Source: Novipirellula caenicola
GTDB taxonomy: Bacteria; Planctomycetota; Planctomycetia; Pirellulales; Pirellulaceae
Assembly: GCF_039545035.1 (NCBI RefSeq)
Contig: NZ_BAABRO010000025.1
Location: 1 to 64,000, forward strand
Direction: 5' to 3'
Length of the DNA stretch: 64,000 nt
Shown here: piece after piece, positions 8,166 through 19,000 of the stretch
Numbering within the stretch: position 1 is the first letter of the stretch
Layout of the letters: each line of letters opens with the position of its first letter
The notes under the pieces: model-generated
Database searches by the model: none
What the model was told of the DNA's origin: nothing
What the model saw: only the letters and a program-made list of their open reading frames with translations
Translations under genes and position numbers: made by a program

Positions 8166-11100
8166 TGTTTGAAAACCTTCAACAGGATGTCGGTGTCGAG
8201 GGATCGATCACGATGCTGGCTACGATCACGATGCTGGCTACGATCGCGGTTGGCAGCGTCGTGTTACTAGGGATCTCGCTGCTGATTCATTCCCGCATGC
8301 ACCGCCAATCCGCTGCGTTAAGGTTCATCGTGCTGCAAAGCGGAGTGATCGCGACGTTGTTGCTTCCGCTGACACTGCTTTTGCCTGGTTATCCACTTGG
8401 ATTTTTGAAGGCAACATCAAACCCCACTGTGACTCGGGCGTCGGTCGTGCCGTCGCCAGACGAGTCAGCAAAGGTCTCGTGGTCGGCGGCAGCTTCGCAA
8501 TCTTCAGCAGTTCATTCGCCGCCGTTTAGTGAGTTGCACTCGCTCAAGCGTTCGCCTGAGCCAACAGCGATCATTGACGACGCTAATGTCCATGCGGGTG
8601 ATGCGGTGCGTCCAGCATTTAGTCGCGAACCCTGGTTCACGTTTGAAAGCCTTGTTTCGGCGATTCTTGTCACCTGGCTAATCGGTTCATTGTTTCTTGC
8701 AGCACGCTTGCTCTTTCACTCCGCTGGGCTGCATTCCCTACGGGGGCGTGTCAACTCGAGTCAATCCGCTAACGCATTTCCCCCACAAATGCTGAAGGAA
8801 GCTGCAACCCAAATCGGTTTTTGCAACGTTGATCGCGTTCGTTTGGCGGTAACCGATGAAATTTCGATTCCTGTTACGATGGGCGTATTTTGGCCACTGA
8901 TTCTGTTGCCGGTCGATGCAATTCATTGGTCATCAAAGACACTTCGAATGGTGCTTTCGCACGAACTTGCTCACGTTGCTCGGCGAGACTTGATATGGCA
9001 TTGGACCTGCGAGCTTGCCAAGGTTGTCTATTGGTTCAATCCGTTACTTTGGATTGTCGCTCGGTACGCGGTGACGGAACGTGAACAGGCCTGTGACGAT
9101 CGTGTGCTCTGCAGCGGCGAACGGCCCAGTGACTATGCAACGGTGCTACTGCAGATTGCAGTTGCGATCGGAAAACAACGCAACCGAGTCGGTACCGCGG
9201 TGTCGATCAGCGATCCGCCGCTAAAAACACGTTTGCAGCGTGTGCTCGAGACAGATGTCGATCGCCAGACGGCGACGTGGAGAAGTCGGATGGCCATTCT
9301 GCTGATGATGGCGGGGATGCTGTTCGTGTGCGGCTTCGTTCGTCCATTCCAAGTTGCACAGGCGGTAGATCAAACTGCAGTACCCAGCATGACGGAAAAG
9401 GGAGCCATGAAACCAGTGAAAGTCAAACCGTTGCCATTGCCGGAAACCATCATCGGCAAGGTCGTGGACGAAGCGGGGGATCCCGTTGCCGGAGCCAGCG
9501 TGTCGGTGAACTTTTTCGCCCAGCCAAGAGTGATCATGCAATTGGCGAATCGAAAACCACAACGTCAGTGGACGGCGGTTTCTGATGAACGCGGTGAATA
9601 CGTGATTGAAACCAAGGGGATGTCTGCGATCCCCAAGGCTACGTTCGAGGTGCGAGTCGAGGCCCGTGGTTTTGCGATGAAAATCCTTTGGAATGCGTTG
9701 TCAGGTGCCCAGGCAAGCGAAGGGAAGCCGTTTCGCAAAGCCGAGCTCAATTCAGGGCGACTCATTTCGGGACATGTCATCGACCCTGATGGAAAGCCGG
9801 TAACCCAAGCGATGGTGCGTGCGTCAGCCAAACTTGGCGAACTCGATTTTCGGGCCATGCCAGATCGGTTGCTTCGAAGCGATCACGGCAAATTCCGTTT
9901 GTGGGTTCCAAAGGATCACGCATGCATGGTTGTCTTTACCACAGCACAATTCACGCCGGTGCAAGCCGAAGTCGACCTTGCGGAGACTGATTTTGGCACC
10001 TTGCAAATGGACGCTGGCACGATTGCCAAAGGTCAATTGGTCAGCCAGGCGAACGATCCGCTAGCCGGGGTCGTCGTTGCAATGGAAACGGTCTTGCAAC
10101 AGCCGGCACCGCAACCGGCACTGCATACACGCGATGTGACAATCACGGACCACGAGGGACGATTTGCCTTTCCACCGAGAACCGGCAAGGCAACCGTCTA
10201 TGTTGCTGTCGAGGCGTCAAGCAACCTGTTTGGCGAAGCCGAAACGTTCACGACGAAAACAGCGTTACCCGTTGTTGCGCCTCGCTACGTCAAGTTGGAA
10301 AAGCAAGGCTCTGTGTCAATCCAATTGCAGGCGACCGAGGTTGTGCGAGTGTCGGGAACCGCTCGCTGGCGAAACGGAAAACCGGTGATCGGAGCTCAAG
10401 TGGTCGCTCAATGCGTCTCTCCGAATGGCTTGTCGAGCATTTATTTGGACGAAACGGTGACCGATTCCACCGGACGCTACGAACTGCGTTTTCCGGCAAA
10501 AGTAGTCCAGCCGACGGTGATGTGCTTTGGTGCCGAAGACGAATCGGGAAGCTTTCAAATTGCCCACCCCGAGAACGATTTAACCGCACAGCAAAAGATG
10601 TCTCAGCACCTTGTCTTTGCACGGCTAGATGATGATGTCGAAAACGCCGATTGGATTGTGGGCGAAAAAGAGGAATCAAATCAAGCGGTTCCTCACGCCG
10701 GCAATGAACTCGCCGATCCTGGACTGGCTGAACTTGCCAAGCGGTACAGCGACGCGCAAAAGGCTTTCACGGAAGCAATGCAGAACGCGGAAAATGAAGA
10801 TGAGCGAAGGAAGGTGTTCGAGACACTTGAACCCGCAAACTTGTTCGCAGAGGATTGGTTGAAGTTCGAAGAGAAACACCGTGGAACGCTTTCGGGAATC
10901 GCCGCGATCCAAGCGATTGTCAGTAAGTCATCAGGGGCTGCGGATGATCAGTCGCCCATTGCGCAAGCCCGCTCGGTCGTGGTCCAGCGGATGATCGATC
11001 ACTATCTCGAACATCCGCATGTCGATGCGTGTATCGAAAATTTTGCTGGCGGCCCTCAGGTCGCTCGTGTGGATGAACTTTTGCAACTTATTGCCACTCA

Positions 11101-11893
11101 CAGTCCGTTTGCGTACGTTCGCGCCGCCGCGATTTGGCAGCAGGCCAAATTGCATGCGATGCGTCTGGATGAGTACAGCATGATTTCGTACGGCGAGTAT
11201 CTGCTAGAAACGCAAGGCGATCAGTTTCCGCTGTCTATGAAGGAAACGTTACGCAAGAAACTTGATCGCTTGAAGCATTTGGATCTCGAAGCGACTCGGA
11301 ACGAGGCAATCCGATTGTTGGACACTCTGAAGCGTGATTACGCGACTGTACGACATCCGTACCGAGTCATTAGTTCGCATGGAATCGGTTTTGTCAGCAT
11401 CGACTTGGACAAGAAAGACGCCAACTACCCGCCGTACGGCGAACAAGCGGAGGCCGCTCTGTTCAAAATCCGACACCTAGCGGTGGGACAACCGGTGCCC
11501 GAGCTCGAAGGACAATCTCCGAGCGGCGAAACGCTCCGCTTGTCCGATCATCGCGGCAAGGTTGTGGTGCTGCTCTTTTCCGCAGATTGGTGCGGGCCAT
11601 GTAAAGCTGTCTATCCCGATTTGCGTCAACTCATAACGGAGTGTGACGAGGATCGATTTGCGGTCTTAAGTGTGATGGCAGATCAGCGGCCCCGTACGGT
11701 AATCGAATCGATCGAAGGGGGCGAAATGACTTGGCCGGCGATTTGGGATGGACACAGCGGCCCAATTGCCACCCAGTGGCATGTCACGAGTTTGCCGAGC
11801 ATTTTCCTGATCGATGAAGAAGGGACGATCCAGGCAAAGGATTTGCGAGGCGAATTTTTGAAACGAACGGTCAAGCGATTGATGGCGGATTGA
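8162..11893 (+). CDS. M56 (BlaR1-like) membrane peptidase fused to a TlpA-like redoxin domain
   Basis: A 1243-residue fusion. Membrane helices occupy about residues 20-50, 58-80 and 160-185. The M56 zinc site HELAHVARRD has H267, E268 and H271, with further helices behind it (WFNPLLWIVARYA). After another helix near 380-400 come repeated carboxypeptidase-regulatory-like beta domains (e.g. IIGKVVDEAGDPVAGASVSV near 435), a helical region, and a C-terminal thioredoxin-like domain (about 1110-1243) with WCGPC (C1144, C1147). The penicillin-sensor domain of BlaR1 is absent. The gene overlaps the BlaI repressor by 4 bases, so the two are translated together; the peptidase probably senses an envelope signal and relieves repression. 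An exact 18-bp duplication (8205-8240) repeats ITMLAT near the N-terminus. Confidence 0.9.
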   Translation: MMFENLQQDVGVEGSITMLATITMLATIAVGSVVLLGISLLIHSRMHRQSAALRFIVLQSGVIATLLLPLTLLLPGYPLGFLKATSNPTVTRASVVPSPDESAKVSWSAAASQSSAVHSPPFSELHSLKRSPEPTAIIDDANVHAGDAVRPAFSREPWFTFESLVSAILVTWLIGSLFLAARLLFHSAGLHSLRGRVNSSQSANAFPPQMLKEAATQIGFCNVDRVRLAVTDEISIPVTMGVFWPLILLPVDAIHWSSKTLRMVLSHELAHVARRDLIWHWTCELAKVVYWFNPLLWIVARYAVTEREQACDDRVLCSGERPSDYATVLLQIAVAIGKQRNRVGTAVSISDPPLKTRLQRVLETDVDRQTATWRSRMAILLMMAGMLFVCGFVRPFQVAQAVDQTAVPSMTEKGAMKPVKVKPLPLPETIIGKVVDEAGDPVAGASVSVNFFAQPRVIMQLANRKPQRQWTAVSDERGEYVIETKGMSAIPKATFEVRVEARGFAMKILWNALSGAQASEGKPFRKAELNSGRLISGHVIDPDGKPVTQAMVRASAKLGELDFRAMPDRLLRSDHGKFRLWVPKDHACMVVFTTAQFTPVQAEVDLAETDFGTLQMDAGTIAKGQLVSQANDPLAGVVVAMETVLQQPAPQPALHTRDVTITDHEGRFAFPPRTGKATVYVAVEASSNLFGEAETFTTKTALPVVAPRYVKLEKQGSVSIQLQATEVVRVSGTARWRNGKPVIGAQVVAQCVSPNGLSSIYLDETVTDSTGRYELRFPAKVVQPTVMCFGAEDESGSFQIAHPENDLTAQQKMSQHLVFARLDDDVENADWIVGEKEESNQAVPHAGNELADPGLAELAKRYSDAQKAFTEAMQNAENEDERRKVFETLEPANLFAEDWLKFEEKHRGTLSGIAAIQAIVSKSSGAADDQSPIAQARSVVVQRMIDHYLEHPHVDACIENFAGGPQVARVDELLQLIATHSPFAYVRAAAIWQQAKLHAMRLDEYSMISYGEYLLETQGDQFPLSMKETLRKKLDRLKHLDLEATRNEAIRLLDTLKRDYATVRHPYRVISSHGIGFVSIDLDKKDANYPPYGEQAEAALFKIRHLAVGQPVPELEGQSPSGETLRLSDHRGKVVVLLFSADWCGPCKAVYPDLRQLITECDEDRFAVLSVMADQRPRTVIESIEGGEMTWPAIWDGHSGPIATQWHVTSLPSIFLIDEEGTIQAKDLRGEFLKRTVKRLMAD

Positions 11894-12262
11894 CGTAGCT
11901 TGCCACCACCGCGGCTGCATAAAACGAGTCGGGATATAGGGAAGCGTGAACCAGCAAACACACATCAAAACCACAAAGTTGCTGATCGCATTTCTGTTTG
12001 GTAGCAAACAAGTTGCTGGCACAACGCTGATTCGATCTCAGCCGCGATCGCGGTCGACTCGCGTCCCAGCAGCAGGCAGCGGAAGAAAGCCGCAGTTGGG
12101 CCGAGTGAATGCTGCCCCCCATGTCGATTTGGTCAATCCAGCTGCGATTGTGATCAACCGGTCGGTTTTCGTAGTCTAGACAGATCGGTCTTGCCGGATC
12201 GACCGTTTCCGTGCTCGCGGTTGTTTGCCACATCCCTGCTTTGAAAAAAATGGAGGATCCCC
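11894..12262. other. Non-coding spacer
   Basis: About 370 bases between the M56 peptidase gene and the lipoprotein gene. Small frames exist on both strands but show no ribosome binding sites or recognisable domains. GGAGG at about 12252 is the ribosome binding site of the next gene. Confidence 0.5.
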
Positions 12263-13699
12263 ATGAAGCGAATTCTTCTTGGCCTGTCGCTTCTTGGCGG
12301 ATCACTGTTTGCCAGTTTGATCGCCGGATGTGACTCCGCAGACGATGTGGCGATCCCATCCGCGGCCGAAAACGCCGCGACCGATGGGGTTCGCACCGTT
12401 GCGTTCCGCGAAATGACGCCGCGAGACTATTTGCAAGCTATTTTTTCTCGCTATCACGCCGCTGGCTCCTACCGCGACGAAGGACTGGTGCGGCTGACAA
12501 TGCCGCCGACCGATACCACTCGAGCGGAAACCAAGGTCGCTCCGCTGAGCGTTTGGACAAATCACGATACGGTTTATTTGCAAGCATATGACACCCGGCT
12601 GTGGTCCGATTCCGAAGGGTTAACGGCGTGGATTGTGGACCCGTCGACTCGAAATTTTGATTCGCAAGTGTTGCGAGCCGCTCCGATCGGTCGTCGTCCT
12701 GAATTGAAACAACTGTTGATCGATCCGATTTTGGTGGAACAAGTCGCTGCTGGATTGGCGGGGCCGCCACCTCAATTGGAATGGTTGTTTGCCGAAGAGC
12801 CGATGAAGCAATTGTTTCACCAAGAGCACAAGTTTACGTTTGGCCAACAACAGACAATCGAGCAAACGCAATGTCAGGAGATCCAGGTCCAAGCGGGATC
12901 GCAGCGGTATGGTTTTTGGGTCGACATCCACAGCGGATTGATCCGGCAAGTCGATTTGCCGTCGATCCCGGTGTCGGCCACGGCGGATCCGGCGGCACCA
13001 ATGATTCGGTTGACGCTGGAACTGCGTGGAGCCACGTTTGATAGGCCGACCTCGACACCGAAAGCCGATTCGTTGCCTGAAAACCCAAAATTTGTCGGCC
13101 ACTTTGTGCCGCTGCCTCCATCGCCGCCTCCTGCGATCCTGGGAACCCGGATCGATCGCGTGGGCTTGACCACGTCGGATCGGAAACCGTTTCGATTGTT
13201 AGCGAACCGCTCTGAAGCGAAATCTGCCGTGACCGCAATGGTCTGTTTTGCCGATGATGTGAATGCGGTGAATTCCGCCGCGGTGCTGCAGCAGTGGAGC
13301 GAGCAGTTGCCAGCGTCCTTGGCGGACCAGATTCGCGTGGTGCTATTGCTGCATGACGCAGTCTCGCTACGTGACGAAGTCAAACAGTTGCTGCGAGAAT
13401 CGATCACGCTGCCGTTGGTCTGGGATGCCAAAAACGAATTAGCTAGCACGCTTGCGATGACACCGGGAACCTTGTTGCTTGTCGATTCCTCGGCACGGAT
13501 CGTGTGGATCCAACCGATGGTGACGCCGCAATCGCTTCCTGCACTCGGGGCGATCGTCAGCGATATCGTCAGCGGGGTGGATATTCCCGAGCGGATGAGC
13601 GAGCAACTCGAACGCGACCAAGCGGCGTATCGCCGCGTTTTACGCGACGAATACAGTGATTTGGTGGACAAGGGGCTGGTTCGAACCGCAGCGAAATGA
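12263..13699 (+). CDS. Lipoprotein with LolA-like and redoxin-like domains
   Basis: A 478-residue predicted lipoprotein: signal peptide with lipobox LIAG-C23. The N-terminal half (about 50-270) looks like a LolA/DUF2092-type beta domain that could bind a lipid or hydrophobic ligand (DYLQAIFSRYHAAGSYRDEG, WTNHDTVYLQAYDTRLWSD). The C-terminal half (about 310-450) follows a thioredoxin fold pattern (AMVCFADDVNAVNSAAVLQQW, ending in TPGTLLLVDSSARIVWIQP) but without a CxxC pair, so it is probably not an oxidoreductase. GGAGG precedes the ATG at 12263. The gene is 72 bases ahead of the next plus-strand gene and may form an operon with it. Confidence 0.7.
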   Translation: MKRILLGLSLLGGSLFASLIAGCDSADDVAIPSAAENAATDGVRTVAFREMTPRDYLQAIFSRYHAAGSYRDEGLVRLTMPPTDTTRAETKVAPLSVWTNHDTVYLQAYDTRLWSDSEGLTAWIVDPSTRNFDSQVLRAAPIGRRPELKQLLIDPILVEQVAAGLAGPPPQLEWLFAEEPMKQLFHQEHKFTFGQQQTIEQTQCQEIQVQAGSQRYGFWVDIHSGLIRQVDLPSIPVSATADPAAPMIRLTLELRGATFDRPTSTPKADSLPENPKFVGHFVPLPPSPPPAILGTRIDRVGLTTSDRKPFRLLANRSEAKSAVTAMVCFADDVNAVNSAAVLQQWSEQLPASLADQIRVVLLLHDAVSLRDEVKQLLRESITLPLVWDAKNELASTLAMTPGTLLLVDSSARIVWIQPMVTPQSLPALGAIVSDIVSGVDIPERMSEQLERDQAAYRRVLRDEYSDLVDKGLVRTAAK

Positions 13700-13770
13700 C
13701 CTTGCTTTGAAACGCCGTCTGTCACGACAATCATCAGCCCCGCAGCCTCCTTGATTCTGGTGATTTTGAA

Positions 13771-15189
13771 ATGCAATCCGGTGACCCGAACGATTTACCC
13801 AATCCTTTTGCACTGCATCTCAATGGATCCGTCAAACGGTCGACCAAATCGGGTTCCGGCGGCCACGCCTTCAAAGCCTCGCTAAAATTCTTTTTGATTG
13901 TTGCCGTCCTGTTTGGTGCGACGTTGGCGGTAGGGCGATACAGCAAACAGTGGATCGTCTCGCATTTGATGCGTGGTTTCGAAGATCTTGGCGTCGCCGA
14001 AAAACAGCAGCGGTTGGTTCAAATTTCCGAACTCGGTTCGCCTGCGATCGGTTTGATGGTCCGTTCGTTGAATGACGAATCATCCGAAGTCGCTCGGACC
14101 GCCTACGAACTGCTTCGTGAGTCACAGAACGCGTGGACTTCGCTTGAATGGGACACGGCTCGCCAGCATCATCGTGCGATGGTCACATCGATGGATTCAA
14201 TCGCGGCATCACTTCCCGATGATCGCACCGGTTGGACCACGGGGCTACTGCAACAAACGATCATGGAATCGGTTCAGAAAGACGACAACGAATCGAAAAC
14301 GCTTTACAACATGGCCACCACCACGTTGTCAAAAATGTCGCTGACCAAAGACGCGGTGCCAGGCGTGATCGACAACGATCCACTGGTCCCTGGACAACCT
14401 GTTCGCTTGGCGGTTCGCACCAAACCGTTGCCTGTGGCTGCCGCCGATGCGCTGGACACTTGGACCGATTGGCCGCTCGCCAAACCAGCCATCATTTCAT
14501 CGGGCGGTTCGGAGCAACCGAATACCGGAAATGCGTCCGCCAATTCGGCCAGTGCTTCGGCCACTGATTCAAATTCCGGCGACGGTGAACCCTCGGCATC
14601 GGTTTATCGCTCGTCGGCTACCCTGCTGAAGCCTGTCTCGCCGAACGAGGCCATCGACTTGAGTGACGTCCACGATGATGCCGCGTCGACGCAGTCGATT
14701 GCATCATCGTCGTCGGTGGGCAGTTCTGCTGCCAGCGTTTCCACAGCCGACAGCCGACCGTCAGCGGCGACAACCGAAGTGATGCCGACGAGTTACTTAA
14801 CGCAGTCACCGCTGGAAACGTACGCGACCGAGTCGGTCATCTATTGGTTGGCCAGCGACGAGGCGGTGCTGCATGAGCGGGCAAAGAGCGAATTGATTCG
14901 TCGCGGTTTTTCACAACATCAACTTCAAATTGCAACACATATCGTCTCAACCGATGTCGGGTCGCGGCTGGAGTTGGTGGATACGATTTCGCGATCCACG
15001 ATTGACGACCCGCGGCCTTGGTTGACGATGCTCCTAAATGACGACAATCGTGAGGTGCGGCTGCGAACGATTTCGGTGATCGCCACAATGAAGGATCCCG
15101 CGATGAATCAGAAACTGCGATCACGGTTGGCTGACGAGCGTGACCCGATCGTCACCTCCAAGATTCGCAGTGCATTGCAGCTTCGCTAA
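13771..15189 (+). CDS. Single-pass membrane protein with HEAT-like repeats
   Basis: A 472-residue protein of unknown function. One transmembrane helix at about residues 40-57 (FFLIVAVLFGATLAVGRY) anchors it with a short cytoplasmic N-terminus. Next comes a HEAT-like helical pair (LVQISELGSPAIGLMVRSLN), then a long low-complexity Ser/Ala/Thr linker (about 245-345), and a second HEAT-like block at the C-terminus (ADERDPIVTSKIRSAL). The repeats suggest a scaffold that binds another protein at the outer face of the membrane. It lies between two other envelope-protein genes on the same strand. Confidence 0.7.
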   Translation: MQSGDPNDLPNPFALHLNGSVKRSTKSGSGGHAFKASLKFFLIVAVLFGATLAVGRYSKQWIVSHLMRGFEDLGVAEKQQRLVQISELGSPAIGLMVRSLNDESSEVARTAYELLRESQNAWTSLEWDTARQHHRAMVTSMDSIAASLPDDRTGWTTGLLQQTIMESVQKDDNESKTLYNMATTTLSKMSLTKDAVPGVIDNDPLVPGQPVRLAVRTKPLPVAAADALDTWTDWPLAKPAIISSGGSEQPNTGNASANSASASATDSNSGDGEPSASVYRSSATLLKPVSPNEAIDLSDVHDDAASTQSIASSSSVGSSAASVSTADSRPSAATTEVMPTSYLTQSPLETYATESVIYWLASDEAVLHERAKSELIRRGFSQHQLQIATHIVSTDVGSRLELVDTISRSTIDDPRPWLTMLLNDDNREVRLRTISVIATMKDPAMNQKLRSRLADERDPIVTSKIRSALQLR

Positions 15190-15325
15190 CACGGCATAGG
15201 GCATTCACGAACGGTTCGCGGGAGGGTTGTGTGATCGCGACTCGCAGAAAAAGAAGACACGAGGGGTTCGTGCGTGTAGACTGGTAGACCGAAAAACGGT
15301 ACTTCCTCGTACGAGTCGCTTTCTC

Positions 15326-16066
15326 ATGCTGCTGTTCTCTCGTGATTCTGTTCTCCTCGCGGTCGGGGTGGCTCTCGCCAGTCTGTTCTTTGCCAACGCC
15401 GGCTTGGCGCAAACCGCCGAGATGCGGCGGGCGATGAAACAGCAACAAGAATTTCAAAAGCGTTTACAGCAGCAACGCAAAGAGGCGGCCGAAAACTCGC
15501 CCACCCTGCCCACCGATCCCCAATTGATGGGGCTGCACAAAGAGTTCATTACCAAGGCCGAGAAGTTAGCGGCCGACTATGAAAAGAAAAAACAGACCGC
15601 CGAAGCCCGTCAGGTTTACGAAGCGATTGTGCGGTTGGTCCCCAAGTACAAACCTGCCGAAGAGGGACTTAGCCGAATGATTGCGGCTCAATCGGTGCAA
15701 GATCGCAAGGTGGCCGAAGTGTATGCCAATCGCGGTTGGCAAGACTCTGGAGTCACGCTGATTCAGGGGATGCCGGTTCACATGGAAGTCAACGGCGGAT
15801 GGAAGGTGGTGGTTGAAACCGATGCCAATGGCGTGGTGATTCCCAACGAGATCAAACCCAAAAGCAGCGACATTAAACTTGGGACATTGATTGGCGTGAT
15901 CGCGACGTCACCATCCGAATTGGAGTCCGAGAAACCCTTTGCGGTCGTCAAGCAACTCGATTTCATCAACAAAAAAACAGGCCGTTTGTTCTTGAAGATG
16001 TTTGATATCGACCCCAGTGATAACGAAGGGAAGATTCAGGTGTTGATTCAGAGCACCTTCCCGTAA
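15326..16066 (+). CDS. Hypothetical secreted protein
   Basis: A 246-residue protein from the ATG at 15326, chosen because a clean signal peptide starts there (LLAVGVALASLFFANAGLAQ, cleavage after ALAQ-like site near residue 27); an upstream in-frame ATG at 15227 would bury the signal. After the signal comes a charged coiled-coil-like segment (MRRAMKQQQEFQKRLQQQRK) and then a helical tail-to-beta domain of unknown type with TPR-like features around residues 60-110. No catalytic motif is evident. The stop is 2 bases from the end of the convergent NACHT gene. Confidence 0.65.
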   Translation: MLLFSRDSVLLAVGVALASLFFANAGLAQTAEMRRAMKQQQEFQKRLQQQRKEAAENSPTLPTDPQLMGLHKEFITKAEKLAADYEKKKQTAEARQVYEAIVRLVPKYKPAEEGLSRMIAAQSVQDRKVAEVYANRGWQDSGVTLIQGMPVHMEVNGGWKVVVETDANGVVIPNEIKPKSSDIKLGTLIGVIATSPSELESEKPFAVVKQLDFINKKTGRLFLKMFDIDPSDNEGKIQVLIQSTFP

Positions 16067-16068
16067 TT

Positions 16069-19000
16069 TCAACGTGGCTTTCGCTTGTGGATCCCGAGTC
16101 CTAGCTGTTGTAAATGAGCAAGCACCTCTGGCCGATCCTCAAATCGCTGAACCACACGCGCAAGGTTCTTTTTCCAACTGGCGAAACTCGGCGGTCGCCC
16201 CTCTTGGTAACACGACCATAGCCGCTCGCTCAGTTCGGTGTTCAAGTCCGATGCCATCAGCGTACAAATGGCTTCGTGGACCCGTTCCCGCTCGGTTAGT
16301 GCATAGTCGGCATCGCCGACGGACACCATGTGCCAGTAACTGAGAAAGTCGTTGCGTTGTCGAGGTGGCAAGTCGTGAACGATTTCGTCAATCACATCCG
16401 CATCCGCCAACGACCCTTGATCCAGTGGCGTCCACGCATCGGTGCGAACAGCGATCTCGATGCCATCGTTGTCTAGGATGCGGTCATTGAAGATCAGCCA
16501 ACCGCGTTTGAAAACAGCGTCCTGCAACGCATGTTGTACCGGACGGCACGACGCTTCGTAGCGAAGCAGTGATCCTGGATCAACTTTGACTAGGCAATCC
16601 GCGATGAACTTAGCGGACCGTTCCCAGCGGATCGAATCGTCGTCGGAACGTGAATCGGCATCGTCCGATGACAACATGCTTAGTGCCGTGTCGAGTGCTT
16701 TGTTCAGGTGGACGCGATTGCCTTCGCACGGGGCACTGGCCAATACATTGGCAGAAAGCGAGACGGCGTGGATAGGTTGCCGTGGTGGCGAGTGGATGAA
16801 GTGAATCAGACAATCGATGGCCGCGGCGACGACTCGGTGATCGATCCAGCACGACAATTCCTGGTCCCCATCCAACCGGAAATGCTGAAGGAGTAGTTCG
16901 GTCAACGAGACCTCGCCGTGCTTCAGTGCCGACAACGTCAATTCACTTAGGAAACGACCCATCCGTTGTCGTTCTTCCGCCGTCCTGCCTGCGGCAGTGC
17001 CGCAATATGCTTGAAGTCGCAGCAATCTTAGTGCGTTGGACGTGTCGTTTCGGATTTGGCATTCGAGCCAATCCAAGTCGAGCAGGATTTGCCGCGTGAT
17101 CGCCAAACGCAGCAGTGACGACTGCAATAGCGGGGATTGTTCATCGTCAATTTGGTTGACGAGCGATTGCGCGACCTCACGATCGGCCGAATGCATTGAG
17201 ATCTCAATCGCTTTGACACGCAACTCATCCGGCAAATTGCGCTCCATCGCAATCCCCATGACCACGTTGGCTCCTTGATCGACGGGATGCCCCGCGAGTG
17301 ATTCGATACACCGTTTGGCATCGGGATGATCCGCACGCAGAACCGCCAGACGACGGATCCATTGTTCGCGTTGCAGCGAACCGAAGGACTCGGTGCATGC
17401 AACACAGCAATGCACAATCGCCGCTGGACTCTGGCTCTCATGTAATGCGTGCGAAGGCATAACGCCCCGAGACGATGATGTCGAAAGTCCGACGGGATCC
17501 GGAACCAAGCGACGAATGAGTCGCAGCAAAAAGTCGTCCAGCACGTCACGAGATCGCGATTTCCAGTGCAAAAACCCAGGGTCCAACGCAGCGAGCGTTT
17601 CGACGTACATTCGCCTTGCGTTCGGATCACCACTCTGCTGTGTCAAACGCCATAGGTGGTTGCGAATCGGAGTGATCATGCGGGACCATTCGATCAGCGT
17701 CGAGTCGTTTTGGTGTGTGTTCCGCTGCGCATCACGCGAGACGACGGCAAGCTTGGCTAGCCGTAACAAGATTTGCTGAAATGCATCGCCATGACGAAGC
17801 CAGTGCTGGGTCCGTTCCAAAGCGACGTTGCGAAATCGTTCGCTCAGCAAGACGGCGTGATACAAAACAGACACGCGATGTTCCGATTGGATCGCATGAT
17901 CAAACAGCGAGCTTTGAGCGTCGATATCTTCCATTTCCGCAACTTGCAACGCGGCAAAGTAGGTTGAAAACGCGGGGTCCACGAAATGGTATTCATCAAT
18001 CATCTCGCTACCCCGATCTAGCAGACGACTTGCTAGAATCGCCGACTCGGAAACGCCAAACGCGGCAGTGGCCCGCTGCAACTCGGTTTCATGGAATTGG
18101 GCATGTTCGCGTTGGTGTCCAAATCGCCGGTTGTACGCAAATCGGCTCAGCGCTTGCAAATGTTGCTGCGTGATGACTGCCGATGCGTTACCGGAAAAGT
18201 GAGGACGCTTTTGCATCCAGGCAACAAGTTGTGCGATTACCTTGGTGGACGATAACCCGCTTGGAATGTGGTAGGCGTCGAGAAAGACGTGCAAGATTTG
18301 TCCCAGAAACAGCGGGTATTGCGCCAATCCGTGCAGGTCATCCAAGCTGCGAATTTGATCGATGATTTGCTTTGCATCATCGCGACGAGGGTGCGATTTT
18401 GGATAGCGGCTGCGAATGAGATTGTTGGCCAATTCATTCATCTGGTGCGTTCGTAATTTACCAATCCGATAAAAATCAACGTGCTCGCGATCGCGTAGCG
18501 ATTGCGGCAATCCCGCTGGGCGTGATGTGATTAGCGTCACGAAATGGTCGGATTCGTATTCCAATTGTTCACGGACGCTATCACGTTGGGCCGCGGGAAC
18601 CTCATCCCATCCGTCGCACATCAATAACACGCGGTCGCGGTCATCCGAGACATGACGAAGCCACCTCGACGCCGCCTTCGTATCAATGTCTTCAGCGTCG
18701 AGTGACGCAAAGAAAAACTGTAACGGAGACAACTCGGGTTGCTCGGTGATCGCTTGGGCATAGTCCTTGAGCTTGATGACGATGGGGACGTCAAACTCAC
18801 CCATGCTTGATTCGGCGATCGTGTGCGCCAACCACTGAATCAACGTCGACTTGCCGCTGCCGGGGCCACCGACAATGACACAGCGATCTAGGGTGCGAGC
18901 AACGATGGTGCGAATATCCTGCGCCAATCCAATCGGTGACGGTGCTCGCCAGTTCATCGCGTCGACACCTCGTTGCTGGCTTGGATTGATTTGGGACACA

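Noticed and set aside
12874-13776. Minus-strand frame of 300 codons opposite the lipoprotein gene
   Set aside because: Serine-rich shadow of the plus-strand gene, with no ribosome binding site and no recognisable domain.
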